Below, piece by piece: positions 23,512-30,324 of a DNA stretch of 46,375 nucleotides (positions within the stretch are counted from its first letter, which is position 1; each line of letters opens with the position of its first letter). A model generated the notes under the pieces. That model ran no database searches. It was given only the letters and a program-made list of their open reading frames with translations, and had not been told where the DNA came from. This DNA is from a virus. Position numbers and translations under genes: made by a program. The DNA lies in IMG/VR virus record IMGVR_UViG_3300005253_000114, positions 1 through 46,375 of that record, one strand, 5' to 3'.

Positions 23512-24557
23512 GTGAGAAAGGGATAATGATCGTAACCTGCATGGGTGAGTCATCCCGTTTCAAGGGGTGGGGCCCGAAGTGGGGACTTACTCACCCGAGC
23601 GGAAACATCATGGCTGCGGAGGCAGCGCGTCCGTTCGCAGAGCACTGGACACCACATGTCGTTGTTCCGGATGTACCATTTGGTCCTTCGGTCGACCAGG
23701 TCTACGAGGAGTTCTGTAAGGCAGGGATGCCGGACACGAAGGTGGTCACGTTGGATCAACCGACTGCCCATCGAATGGAGACGGTTCGGCTGGCACTGGA
23801 GATGATTTGCCCAGAAGGAGATCCTCCAGTCCTCGTGCGTGACTGCGACAACTTGGTTGAGGCGAATATCATGCCTGGTGATAACGCGGTGAGTGTTTGC
23901 GACGTACTCAAGCATGGGCCGATCAATCCCAAGGAGTTGAGTTTTGTCGACAGACGTAACGACATCGTGTGGGACAGCCATGAAAGTGATCTTATTACGC
24001 GTTGGTTCTGTTCAGGCGCGTATGCTGTAAGACGTGCGTCAATGCTAGATGGTCTCGTGGTCGAGACAATGGCAGACGCGATCGGAACACTTGTAAGCCG
24101 CAATCTCAATGTGAGATTTACGGCAGCTGATACCACACGCTACTTTGACTGGGGGACGGGAGACAAGTGGCGTAAGTTCAGGCGGTCGTACCGCACGATC
24201 TTTCTTGATATCGATGGTGTTCTACTGGAGTCTAGCCACCGCACGTTCGGGAAGACTTGGAGAGACTCTACACCACTTGATGTCAACTGTGAGAAGATAG
24301 CAGATCTTTACGCAACGGGTCATGTGCACATCGCGCTATGTACGTCTCGTTCAGATGACGCTCGTGTGGGGACGGTTACACAGCTCAAGCGAGCAGGTGT
24401 GCCGTACGATCGTTTGATCATGGGTCTGCCCGCATGCGGACGACTCTTGGTGAACGACGTGGTTGAGGATCGCTTTGATCACACAGCGGAGGCTGTTGAG
24501 GTGGTGCGTGATGAAGACGGGTCGTTGATCCGTGCGCTCAAGGAGGTGGGATTGTGA
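23508..24557 (+). CDS. Nucleotidyltransferase-HAD phosphatase fusion
   Basis: 349 aa. Residues 1-225 resemble sugar-phosphate/phosphocholine nucleotidyltransferases: MIVTCMGESSRFKGWGPKW, an unusual G-x-S-R-F glycine-rich loop, then VLVRDCDNLV as the metal-binding DxD-type site and FCSGAYAVRRAS. Residues about 227-349 are a HAD phosphatase: TIFLDIDGVLLES (motif I), LCTSRSDD (motif II) and LVNDVVEDR (motif IV). The fusion suggests one enzyme couples activation of a phosphorylated metabolite with phosphate removal. It overlaps the kinase gene by 4 bp. Confidence 0.78.
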   Translation: MSEKGIMIVTCMGESSRFKGWGPKWGLTHPSGNIMAAEAARPFAEHWTPHVVVPDVPFGPSVDQVYEEFCKAGMPDTKVVTLDQPTAHRMETVRLALEMICPEGDPPVLVRDCDNLVEANIMPGDNAVSVCDVLKHGPINPKELSFVDRRNDIVWDSHESDLITRWFCSGAYAVRRASMLDGLVVETMADAIGTLVSRNLNVRFTAADTTRYFDWGTGDKWRKFRRSYRTIFLDIDGVLLESSHRTFGKTWRDSTPLDVNCEKIADLYATGHVHIALCTSRSDDARVGTVTQLKRAGVPYDRLIMGLPACGRLLVNDVVEDRFDHTAEAVEVVRDEDGSLIRALKEVGL

Positions 24558-24757
24558 CCAAGAAGTTCACGCTTGAGATCGAGTTCGGCACCGATGGGAT
24601 GCGTGATGGTATAGACATCGCTATCACCTTACAAGGTATTGCAGATCATCTGTCACACAAAATGAAGCACGCCGATCTCAAGCCGTTTCACTCCCGGGTT
24701 ATTCGGGATCTTCACGGGGATACGGTAGGAGCTTGGAATATAGTACTAGATCCCTAG
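24554..24757 (+). CDS. Small hypothetical protein, 67 aa
   Basis: GTG 24554 overlaps the preceding TGA. The protein starts MTKKFTLEIEFGTDGMRDGIDIAITLQGIADHL, a beta-strand plus helix, and ends VIRDLHGDTVGAWNIVLDP, a closing strand pair, suggesting a small ferredoxin-like or swapped-hairpin fold. It is the last forward gene of the block and converges with the reverse glycosyltransferase, overlapping its stop by 12 bp. The function is unknown. Confidence 0.65.
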   Translation: MTKKFTLEIEFGTDGMRDGIDIAITLQGIADHLSHKMKHADLKPFHSRVIRDLHGDTVGAWNIVLDP

Positions 24758-25738
24758 CGCTGAGAGGTACTGAGGAACGACAGTCTTGGGCAGATGAACC
24801 TTGATCTGTCTTTTGCCGTTCTTGACGAGCCGACGTCGGAGGCCATACGACACACCATCTAGAAGAAGAGTAGCTAGCTCTTCAGCGTTATCGACAGCTA
24901 GAGCAGTCTGGTTCTCACGGATCTCATCTTCACCAGTCAAGATCCAACCACGATGCACGACGAGCGGAACTCCTGCGTCCCATGCTTCGAGCATGCTGTA
25001 CTCGGTGCCGTCGCCGTCTTCTTTCAGCTTGGTGAGGTTGACCGCAAGCTCACACTTCGCGAACAGGCGGATCGATTCTCCTGGCTTATCAGCGAAGGCA
25101 CCTTCGTAGTGGTCTTTCCAGGTCGGTACCTTGGACAGCTTGAAATGAACGAACATCCGGTTGACCTTGCCATGCATGAGACATGGTTGATCAGGTACGA
25201 GGACATTCGCTTGCGCGATGATCTCTTGGTGTTTACGGAAGTTTAGGAAAGCGATAGAGCGCGCGCGAACATGAGGATGGTTCGACTCCCGATCGCCTTC
25301 GTATGGAACGTACGGATGTGGTATGAAGGTGGACTTCACTCCCCGTTCAGCGAGCCACTTTTGCATCGGCTTGCGGATCACAATAACTCGCTGATGCTTT
25401 CGCATCGCAGTGAGCTGGTTTGCGGTGGCTTCGTTGTGGTCGTGGAACACTAGAGGACAGCTCCGCATGAGTGAGTACGCCTCTGGTCCGCGTGTCTTCA
25501 CGTTCGCGTAAGTGATCAGAGAAGGGTGCGCTGAAGCTAGCGCCTGAGCTTCCTGAAGGGGGATAGTCATCGCAGGGATCCCGAACGCGAACGTGATGTT
25601 CTTTCGACGCTTGGCCCCGACCTTGAAGATCATCGGATCGTGACCTTCCTTCTTTAGACTCTGGTAGAGGTAGGAAGTGAACGTAGCTGCGCCGATACCC
25701 CACGTTTCCTGGATCAGGCTGAAGAGTAGGATTCTCAT
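24746..25738 (-). CDS. Glycosyltransferase of GT-B fold (GT4-like)
   Basis: 330 aa. The N-terminus (LLFSLIQETWGIGAATFTSYL) is a Rossmann-type beginning with a Gly-containing loop. The C-terminal donor site is seen in VNLTKLKEDGDGTEYSMLEAWDAGVPLVVH (about residues 232-262), the E-x7-E-like element of GT4 enzymes. It is the last gene of the reverse operon and overlaps the upstream P-loop gene by 4 bp. Together with the TET/JBP dioxygenase it fits a role in glycosylating an oxidised base, though a surface polysaccharide target cannot be excluded. Confidence 0.75.
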   Translation of the reverse strand: MRILLFSLIQETWGIGAATFTSYLYQSLKKEGHDPMIFKVGAKRRKNITFAFGIPAMTIPLQEAQALASAHPSLITYANVKTRGPEAYSLMRSCPLVFHDHNEATANQLTAMRKHQRVIVIRKPMQKWLAERGVKSTFIPHPYVPYEGDRESNHPHVRARSIAFLNFRKHQEIIAQANVLVPDQPCLMHGKVNRMFVHFKLSKVPTWKDHYEGAFADKPGESIRLFAKCELAVNLTKLKEDGDGTEYSMLEAWDAGVPLVVHRGWILTGEDEIRENQTALAVDNAEELATLLLDGVSYGLRRRLVKNGKRQIKVHLPKTVVPQYLSALGI

Positions 25739-26367
25739 AGGTCGTATCCGTAGATCTCAGCAGCATCAACGACACGACGAGCGGTGTCCGCACTCAGCTT
25801 CTTGAGATCGGTTAGAGTCAGTAGCTCCGGTGTGTTCCATCCCCGAGCCTGGTTGACGGTGATCTTTAGTGGTGGGAAGGGTACCGAAGGCAAGCGAGCC
25901 GCCTTGAGTAGTGACTCCCAAGCCTTCTCCATCTCTTCGACACGGTAGAAGAAGTTTGCTCGCTTGTGAATGAGTGCGTTCCACGCGATCCAGAACTCTG
26001 CGCCTCGGATGAGTCGTGGAGCTTTAGGATCGAAGTCGACATGTTTCGCAGCCCAGTCCCAGTCTCGTTGCGTTACGATCTTCTTTGCCGATGGGATGAC
26101 CTTGAGTGGATGTCGAACAACGAGCACGGTGGTTGCGAACTCGAAGTCAGCAGGGCTCTCACCTTTGATGTGGTGACGTAGACCTGTGTTGTCTTTCCCT
26201 TCAGGGATCCGCTCCAACCACTTCTCTGGACCGAAGTACCAGCTCACTGTACCAACGTCGCCGACTTGTTCGTGTGGCATCAACTCCTTGTTGAAGGTAC
26301 GGAAGGCTCGAGAAGAGTATGTCGTGCCCGATCGGGGGCAGCCTGTAATCAGTAGGAGTTTCTTCAT
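25735..26367 (-). CDS. P-loop protein, sulfotransferase/kinase-like
   Basis: 210 aa. The N-terminal LLITGCPRSGTTYSSRAF is the 5'-phosphosulfate-binding loop type of sulfotransferases, and TTVLVVRHPLKVIPSAKK matches the 3'-phosphate-binding strand and helix with the R-HP pair. A Trp-rich segment (FWIAWNALIH) follows. It could transfer sulfate from PAPS, or be a P-loop kinase acting on a modified base or sugar. It sits between the dioxygenase and a glycosyltransferase in one operon with 4-bp overlaps. Confidence 0.72.
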   Translation of the reverse strand: MKKLLLITGCPRSGTTYSSRAFRTFNKELMPHEQVGDVGTVSWYFGPEKWLERIPEGKDNTGLRHHIKGESPADFEFATTVLVVRHPLKVIPSAKKIVTQRDWDWAAKHVDFDPKAPRLIRGAEFWIAWNALIHKRANFFYRVEEMEKAWESLLKAARLPSVPFPPLKITVNQARGWNTPELLTLTDLKKLSADTARRVVDAAEIYGYDL

Positions 26368-27224
26368 GGCTTCTTCTTAGCAGCCTTCATGATCTTCTCG
26401 CGAAGCGCTTCTGCATTACGTGAGTGTTTCTGTCGAGCAGCACCAGTCTTCGATTGCTGGATATGGATCAGCTCTTCTTCTGGAGTTCCGCAATGTACCA
26501 TTGACCTGAGCGCATACCAGACAAGGCTGATCCGATAGCTGTCTTCTCGCTTAGGAATCATCGTGGTGACACCATGCGGATTCTTAGCAGCGTCCATCCA
26601 GATCGAGTCGCCATCTCCCATACGAACCAAGAGTCCGTACTCGGGGATCACAAGGTCTCCGCCAGACATGGCCTTTCGGAGGTAGACCATAGCGTTCCAC
26701 GAGTCGGGGAAGTTTCCGAGATCACGATGGTAGACGAGCAGGTTGTTCAGATTGATGATACCGCTTGTGTAGATCGTTCCTGGCATTCGCCAGGTCGCGG
26801 AGATCTTTCCGATGAGTTTGCGTTGCTTTTCCCATTGTTCGGGGTGCGTCGTGCGTAACTCTTCTGAGAGCTTGCGACCCATCTTCTCTAGAAACAGCCC
26901 GAGTTGAGGCTGCCTTCTTGCGAGCGCCGACACGCGGCAGTAGTCGTGGCGAAGAGCATCGCGCGGCATGAATCCGAAGACGCACGATCGGGAGAGCATC
27001 CCGTTTGTGCGTCGTGCTTTCGTGTAGGGAAGTCCTGGGGTCTTGGCGTGGAGGTAGAGGATCTCGTTCGCGGTAAAGAACCCACGTCGTGCGAATGCGA
27101 TGAGGTTATCTGCTTCGTCGTACAGACCGAAGGGAGGCGTTATCTCGCGGGGTCCGTGCTTGTTCTTGGCGACCTGACCTATCCAGTCGCCTCTAGTCCT
27201 CGTCGCTGTCAGCTTGGGGATCAT
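26364..27224 (-). CDS. TET/JBP-type 2-oxoglutarate Fe(II) dioxygenase
   Basis: 286 aa. The double-stranded beta-helix core is at about residues 150-245: INLNNLLVYHRDLGN supplies the HxD iron ligands; KAMSGGDLVIPEYGLLVRMGDGDSIWMD matches the GGeL-lP-yG...GD-l-D segment of JBP/TET proteins; NPHGVTTM holds the distal His; SYRISLVWY holds the 2-oxoglutarate Arg. Phage members oxidise 5-methylcytosine or thymine in DNA, providing hydroxyl groups for further decoration. A GAGGAG ribosome site lies 8 nt before ATG 27224, inside the preceding ParB-like gene. The base specificity cannot be told from sequence. Confidence 0.82.
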   Translation of the reverse strand: MIPKLTATRTRGDWIGQVAKNKHGPREITPPFGLYDEADNLIAFARRGFFTANEILYLHAKTPGLPYTKARRTNGMLSRSCVFGFMPRDALRHDYCRVSALARRQPQLGLFLEKMGRKLSEELRTTHPEQWEKQRKLIGKISATWRMPGTIYTSGIINLNNLLVYHRDLGNFPDSWNAMVYLRKAMSGGDLVIPEYGLLVRMGDGDSIWMDAAKNPHGVTTMIPKREDSYRISLVWYALRSMVHCGTPEEELIHIQQSKTGAARQKHSRNAEALREKIMKAAKKKP

Positions 27225-27906
27225 CTGCTGTCTCCTCGGGGTTCTTTTCGCAGTACTGCTCCAAGAGCCACTTCAGCACAGCCGAATGGTTGTCCAGCTC
27301 TTCGCGCACCATGACCCGTTCCAGCATGTCGAGCACTTCGTCGTAATCTTTCGCGTTCCAGAACATAGCCAACTGCTTGATCGTCGACTCTAGGAAGCGC
27401 TCGGCTTCGCTCTGATCGGTAACACCTGGACGACCATCCTCGAAGTCCTGTCCTTCGGCGAGCAGCTTCTCCAGTTCTTTGTCACTCCAGCCGATCCCGA
27501 GCAGCATCTCTGGGCCTTCTGCCGACAGAGCTTGTAGCTCTTTCATCAGTGCGTCCGAGTCCCATCCGCCGATCTCAGTCAGTCGGTTGTCTGCGAGGAG
27601 ATATGCACGTGCGTCTTCGGCTGACGCGAAGTCGATTCCACGTAGCACAGGAACCATCCACTTTCCCCTCGTCACACGAATACGATTAGGTGGATCTGCC
27701 CCATCCTTTTGGAGTGCGAGGAGTGCCTCCTTTCGTCCATGCCCGACGACCAGCTTTCCAGTGGTCTCGTTGAGTATGATCGGAGCAACCATACCGAATC
27801 GCTGGAGCGATTGCTTGAGCTGCTCGATGTCGTGTTTCTTGGGGTTTACATCGGCCGGCGGAAGTTTGGTGACTTCCATGTATTGGATCTTGATTGTGTT
27901 AGCCAT
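27193..27906 (-). CDS. ParB/Srx-fold domain protein (second), first gene of the reverse operon
   Basis: 237 aa from ATG 27906. Residues 1-110 form the domain: YMEVTKLPPADVNPKKHD, then EQLKQSLQRFGMVAPIILNE, then the box GKLVVGHGRKEALLAL (the usual vdGhhR with GHGR) and YLLADNRLTEIGGWD. This spacing is the typical phage ParB-like methyltransferase-associated module. The C-terminal part is helical. A longer frame upstream is not used, since it crosses the divergent promoter. ParB-like proteins often neighbour DNA modification enzymes. No Shine-Dalgarno is visible, so the transcript may be leaderless. Confidence 0.85.
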   Translation of the reverse strand: MANTIKIQYMEVTKLPPADVNPKKHDIEQLKQSLQRFGMVAPIILNETTGKLVVGHGRKEALLALQKDGADPPNRIRVTRGKWMVPVLRGIDFASAEDARAYLLADNRLTEIGGWDSDALMKELQALSAEGPEMLLGIGWSDKELEKLLAEGQDFEDGRPGVTDQSEAERFLESTIKQLAMFWNAKDYDEVLDMLERVMVREELDNHSAVLKWLLEQYCEKNPEETADDPQADSDED

Positions 27907-27924
27907 CGCTGGAGCATACTCCAC

Positions 27925-27953
27925 TTGCATGCTAGCCGCTAGCGGTTTATGCT
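27925..27953 (+). promoter_or_regulatory. Divergent promoter region with palindromic operator
   Basis: TTGCAT (27925-27930), a 17-bp spacer and TATGCT (27948-27953) form a sigma-70-like promoter for the rightward RHH gene. The spacer contains the perfect palindrome CCGCTAGCGG inside TGCTAGCCGCTAGCGG. A second TATGCT on the minus strand (27917-27912) lies 6 nt before the ParB-like ATG. Start codons fall at or near the predicted transcript starts on both sides. The palindrome overlaps the promoter core, so a bound repressor would block it. Confidence 0.6.
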
Positions 27954-27960
27954 CCGCCGC

Positions 27961-28149
27961 ATGGGGCGACCAAGCGCAGGGCTCACAGCTGTGATCTTCA
28001 CGCGGTGTAAACCTGCGCTCAAAGAGCTGATCGAGAAGGAGCGGAAGCGCGTGCAGAAAGAGAATCCGCACCGACCTGTCTCGGAGGCGGATATAGTGCG
28101 TCGGATCCTATACAAACACTTCAAGGAGAAGAGTGATGACAACGGCTGA
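27961..28149 (+). CDS. Ribbon-helix-helix DNA-binding protein
   Basis: 62 aa from ATG 27961 (in-frame ATG 27949 lies inside the -10 box). A beta-strand (GLTAVIFTRCKPAL) is followed by helix KELIEKERKRVQKENPHR and helix VSEADIVRRILYKHFKE, the pattern of MetJ/Arc-type RHH dimers, which bind short palindromes. The operator just upstream is a natural site for autorepression and for control of the divergent modification operon. The gene begins about 8 nt after the -10, suggesting leaderless translation. Confidence 0.7.
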   Translation: MGRPSAGLTAVIFTRCKPALKELIEKERKRVQKENPHRPVSEADIVRRILYKHFKEKSDDNG

Positions 28150-28348
28150 GCTATGTCTGTTCTTGGCAGGAGCAATGGAAGATCCGTACGAGGTGACGGA
28201 TAGCTACTACGGCACTCCAGAAGATCCTGGAAGTGGTCTTTCAGTGCCTGTTGAGGGTGACCCACCGATCCCGTTTGAGGGTCCGGCGTTGGTCGAGACA
28301 GTGTTAGGAAATGGAGAGCGCTACCGTATCACGGTGGAGAGGATCTAG
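28136..28348 (+). CDS. Hypothetical protein, 70 aa
   Basis: ATG 28136 has AAGGAG about 8 nt upstream and overlaps the RHH gene by 14 bp. An N-terminal hydrophobic stretch (ELCLFLAGAM) is followed by a Pro/Gly-rich middle (YYGTPEDPGSGLSVPVEGDPP) and a beta-like end (VETVLGNGERYRITVERI). No family is recognised. Confidence 0.6.
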   Translation: MTTAELCLFLAGAMEDPYEVTDSYYGTPEDPGSGLSVPVEGDPPIPFEGPALVETVLGNGERYRITVERI

Positions 28349-28352
28349 ACGG

Positions 28353-28598
28353 ATGAAGAAGCAGATCAAGTCTGGGAAGACCACCCAGACAAAACACGTT
28401 ATTGAACATGGTGACAGTGTCTATATCGGAGACCCGGAAAGCGACGACTGGATCTGTGTCGAGTGGCGTACTGTAGGTAGTCTGAGCGCAGACAACCCCG
28501 AATCTGTGATCATGTCGATTCGAGGGAGTGCGCGACTCGCAGTCCTACCTCATAGCTCGAACACTATTGGTGTTGAGCTAGTCGAGATAGTTTACTAG
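28353..28598 (+). CDS. Hypothetical protein, 81 aa
   Basis: ATG 28353 follows the previous stop by four bases. A basic N-terminus (KKQIKSGKTTQTKHV) precedes a beta-rich body (GDSVYIGDPESDDWICVEWRTVG ... SVIMSIRGSARLAVLP ... IGVELVEIVY). The family is unknown. The gene is followed by 134 nt of structured non-coding DNA. Confidence 0.6.
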   Translation: MKKQIKSGKTTQTKHVIEHGDSVYIGDPESDDWICVEWRTVGSLSADNPESVIMSIRGSARLAVLPHSSNTIGVELVEIVY

Positions 28599-28639
28599 AT
28601 CCTCTGCACCCTGTGCGGATTGTGCGGAATGAACAATAC

Positions 28640-28708
28640 CACGATCTCGTCCTATCCATCTTCTTGATGTCTAAAGGACGACAGCTCTTGCCAGATAGGC
28701 AGATCGTG
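28640..28708 (+). ncRNA. Predicted three-way-junction RNA element
   Basis: Stem 1 CACGATC (28640-28646)/GATCGTG (28702-28708). Stem 2 TCGTCCT (28647-28653)/AGGACGA (28675-28681), capped by CATC-TTCTT-GATG. Stem 3 TGCC-AGATA-GGCA (28689-28701). The stems abut with no gap on two sides, leaving a single 7-nt joining segment CAGCTCT. All pairs are Watson-Crick. It lies 25 nt before the ATG at 28733, which has no clear Shine-Dalgarno. No known class is recognised. Confidence 0.5.
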
Positions 28709-28732
28709 AGCACCACCTAGACTGCATTTGAA

Positions 28733-29497
28733 ATGGGCCGAAGAAGACTCACACAGGAGCTGTACGACCGCCTCGTTGAGGGGTATCGGGAGAGTCCGGG
28801 GAACCACGCTCACGCAGCGAGGATCGCAGGCTGTGGGTGGAAACTCGCCAAGCGAAGCTGGGAAGATGGTTGGAAGGAGTACACCTACGCCATCCCAATC
28901 AAGGATCAGCTTCAAGCTGACAAGGAGGGAGCACGCCTCCAACGGTCGAGAATCCTTGAGGAAGAGCGCACGAAGAAGTCCGAGGAGCGAGAGGAAGCAC
29001 GGAAGGACGCGATCCAGGCTAGGTCGCAGGAAGCGCAGGCTGCGCAGCGAGCCGGAGTGAATGCACTGGCGATGGCGAACATCATCGGCAAGATCGTACT
29101 GGCTTGCGGTCCGCTCTCCACTCGTCTAGCCGAAATGCTCAAGGATCCGGACAACGACATGACAGCGCGGATGATGGCTCAAATCCTCAAGGATTCTACG
29201 TACATCGTGAAGAGAGGGAACGACGCCATTCGCACAGCACTGGAGATAGAACGTCTGCGCGTAGGTAACCCGATCGACACGATGGACTTGGGTATCGAGG
29301 ACATGACCCACGAAGAAGCACTAGAGGAGCTGGAGGGACTGTCTAAGACCCTCGCTCGCGCTAGACAGCAGGAGATCGTAGTCGACGATGTTCCTGTCGA
29401 CTATCCCGAGGACGACGAGCCCCCGGAAGAGACTGAAGATACTGAGCTTTCAACCGAAGAGCTGGACAACTTGATCGATAGAGAACTGGAGGAGTGA
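28733..29497 (+). CDS. Possible terminase small subunit (HTH plus coiled coil)
   Basis: 254 aa. The N-terminus resembles an HTH (LTQELYDRLVEGYRESPGNHAHAARIAGCGWKLAKRSWEDG), then a long coiled coil rich in Glu, Arg, Lys and Ala (ARLQRSRILEEERTKKSEEREEARKDAIQARSQEAQAAQRAG), a helical middle and an acidic C-terminus (EETEDTELSTEEL). DNA-binding HTH plus oligomerising helices is typical of TerS, and TerL lies 4.7 kb downstream on the same strand, but the separation by unrelated small genes weakens this. It could also be a helical regulator. Confidence 0.55.
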   Translation: MGRRRLTQELYDRLVEGYRESPGNHAHAARIAGCGWKLAKRSWEDGWKEYTYAIPIKDQLQADKEGARLQRSRILEEERTKKSEEREEARKDAIQARSQEAQAAQRAGVNALAMANIIGKIVLACGPLSTRLAEMLKDPDNDMTARMMAQILKDSTYIVKRGNDAIRTALEIERLRVGNPIDTMDLGIEDMTHEEALEELEGLSKTLARARQQEIVVDDVPVDYPEDDEPPEETEDTELSTEELDNLIDRELEE

Positions 29498-29498
29498 G

Positions 29499-29804
29499 AT
29501 GAGTGAAGAGTTCAAGGTAGGTACGACGGTGCGAAGCAAGGCCGGAGGACCACTGATGACCGTGCGTGCTGTGAGTAACACGATGAGCACATGGATCGAA
29601 TGCCAGTACTGGAGCGAGGTGAACGGACAGTTTGTCAGCACGTCCTTCCGCCTTGAGGAGCTGGTTGATGTTGATCAGAAAGAGCAGACCGTTCGGGAGT
29701 TGGTGGAGAAGCTGGAGAACTTGAAGGCCAAGAACGCCACGAGTGCTCAAGTTGACCTCGCCGGGATGCTCAAGAAGTACTTCGCCTCGAAAGAAGTAGA
29801 GTGA
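29499..29804 (+). CDS. YodC-like (DUF2158) small protein with helical tail
   Basis: 101 aa. The N-terminal half EFKVGTTVRSKAGGPLMTVRAVSN...WIECQYWSEVNGQFVSTSFRLEELV follows the DUF2158 pattern (GxxVxLKSGGPxMTV, then a short Cys-Trp strand pair). The C-terminal 40 residues are a coil (EQTVRELVEKLENLKAKNATSAQVDLAGMLKKYF). The function of the domain is unknown. Good Shine-Dalgarno (GGAGGAG) before ATG 29499. Confidence 0.7.
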   Translation: MSEEFKVGTTVRSKAGGPLMTVRAVSNTMSTWIECQYWSEVNGQFVSTSFRLEELVDVDQKEQTVRELVEKLENLKAKNATSAQVDLAGMLKKYFASKEVE

Positions 29805-29899
29805 GAGACTTCTTCATCGGGCTGGCAGGAGCATTCACAGGGATTGCGATCATGATGTTTCTCGCCTCTATAGCTCTACTCGCACGGGTGTTCTGGTGA
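29801..29899 (+). CDS. Single-span membrane micro-protein, 32 aa
   Basis: GTG 29801 overlaps the preceding TGA (GTGA). The whole peptide is one hydrophobic segment: FFIGLAGAFTGIAIMMFLASIALLARVFW. It could be a holin-like or membrane-modulating peptide. Too short for family assignment. Confidence 0.6.
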   Translation: MRDFFIGLAGAFTGIAIMMFLASIALLARVFW

Positions 29900-30021
29900 T
29901 AGTTCTCTAGATCGTCTGGCACGGTGACGGCTTCGGTCACAACTGGATCGTGAAGATAACCGGGGACAAAGAGCACGCGGACCATCTAGCTGAGGCCCCA
30001 GGTAAGCGTGGAAGAGGTTGA
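29896..30021 (+). pseudogene. ORF remnant interrupted by an amber codon
   Basis: The GTG at 29896 overlaps the previous TGA and reads VIVL, then TAG (29908-29910), then continues open for 36 codons as IVWHGDGFGHNWIVKITGDKE... to TGA 30019-30021. The downstream part has a protein-like composition but no start codon of its own before GTG 29950. It is probably a decayed small gene, or a gene read by suppression of the amber codon. See findings. Confidence 0.4.
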
Positions 30022-30076
30022 GGTAGAAGACATCGGGAAGGCTATAGAAGCGGCTCTGACGAAGGGGTGCTGGTGA
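30008..30076 (+). CDS. Micro-ORF, 22 aa, unknown
   Basis: GTG 30008 opens EEVEVEDIGKAIEAALTKGCW and stops at TGA 30074-30076, overlapping the next ATG (TGATG). It may serve only to couple translation. Low confidence. Confidence 0.3.
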   Translation: MEEVEVEDIGKAIEAALTKGCW

Positions 30077-30306
30077 TGCAGGTAGATATGACCCCGAGAG
30101 GGTGGAGTGGCTATGACAGAGGGCAGATCGCTGCGGTCATAGCCTATCTGCTTGAGAAGTGGCCGATAGCAGAGATACGTACGTCTCGGCAGAAGTTGAT
30201 CGTAGACGTGGATCGCCAGCCTTTCGTATCATCAGAAGAGGTGGAGGAGGCTCGTCGAACGATCGCTGAGCTAGGACCATGGGAGAAGACAGGTTCTCAA
30301 ACTTGA
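30076..30306 (+). CDS. Hypothetical protein, 76 aa
   Basis: ATG 30076 with GAAGGGG about 9 nt upstream is preferred over GTG 30067. The product reads MTPRGWSGYDRGQIAAVIAYL, then LIVDVDRQPFVSSEEVEEARRTIAELG: a strand/helix small fold with a C-terminal helix. No family is recognised. Confidence 0.6.
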   Translation: MQVDMTPRGWSGYDRGQIAAVIAYLLEKWPIAEIRTSRQKLIVDVDRQPFVSSEEVEEARRTIAELGPWEKTGSQT

Positions 30307-30324
30307 TACGGATATGGAGGGGCG

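Noticed and set aside
27907-28071. N-terminal extension of the reverse ParB-like gene
   Set aside because: The extension crosses the divergent promoter and its composition is unlike protein; ATG 27906 gives the natural domain start.
28640-28708. Hammerhead or other known small ribozyme
   Set aside because: The junction lacks the CUGANGA and GAAA core elements; only a three-way geometry is shared.
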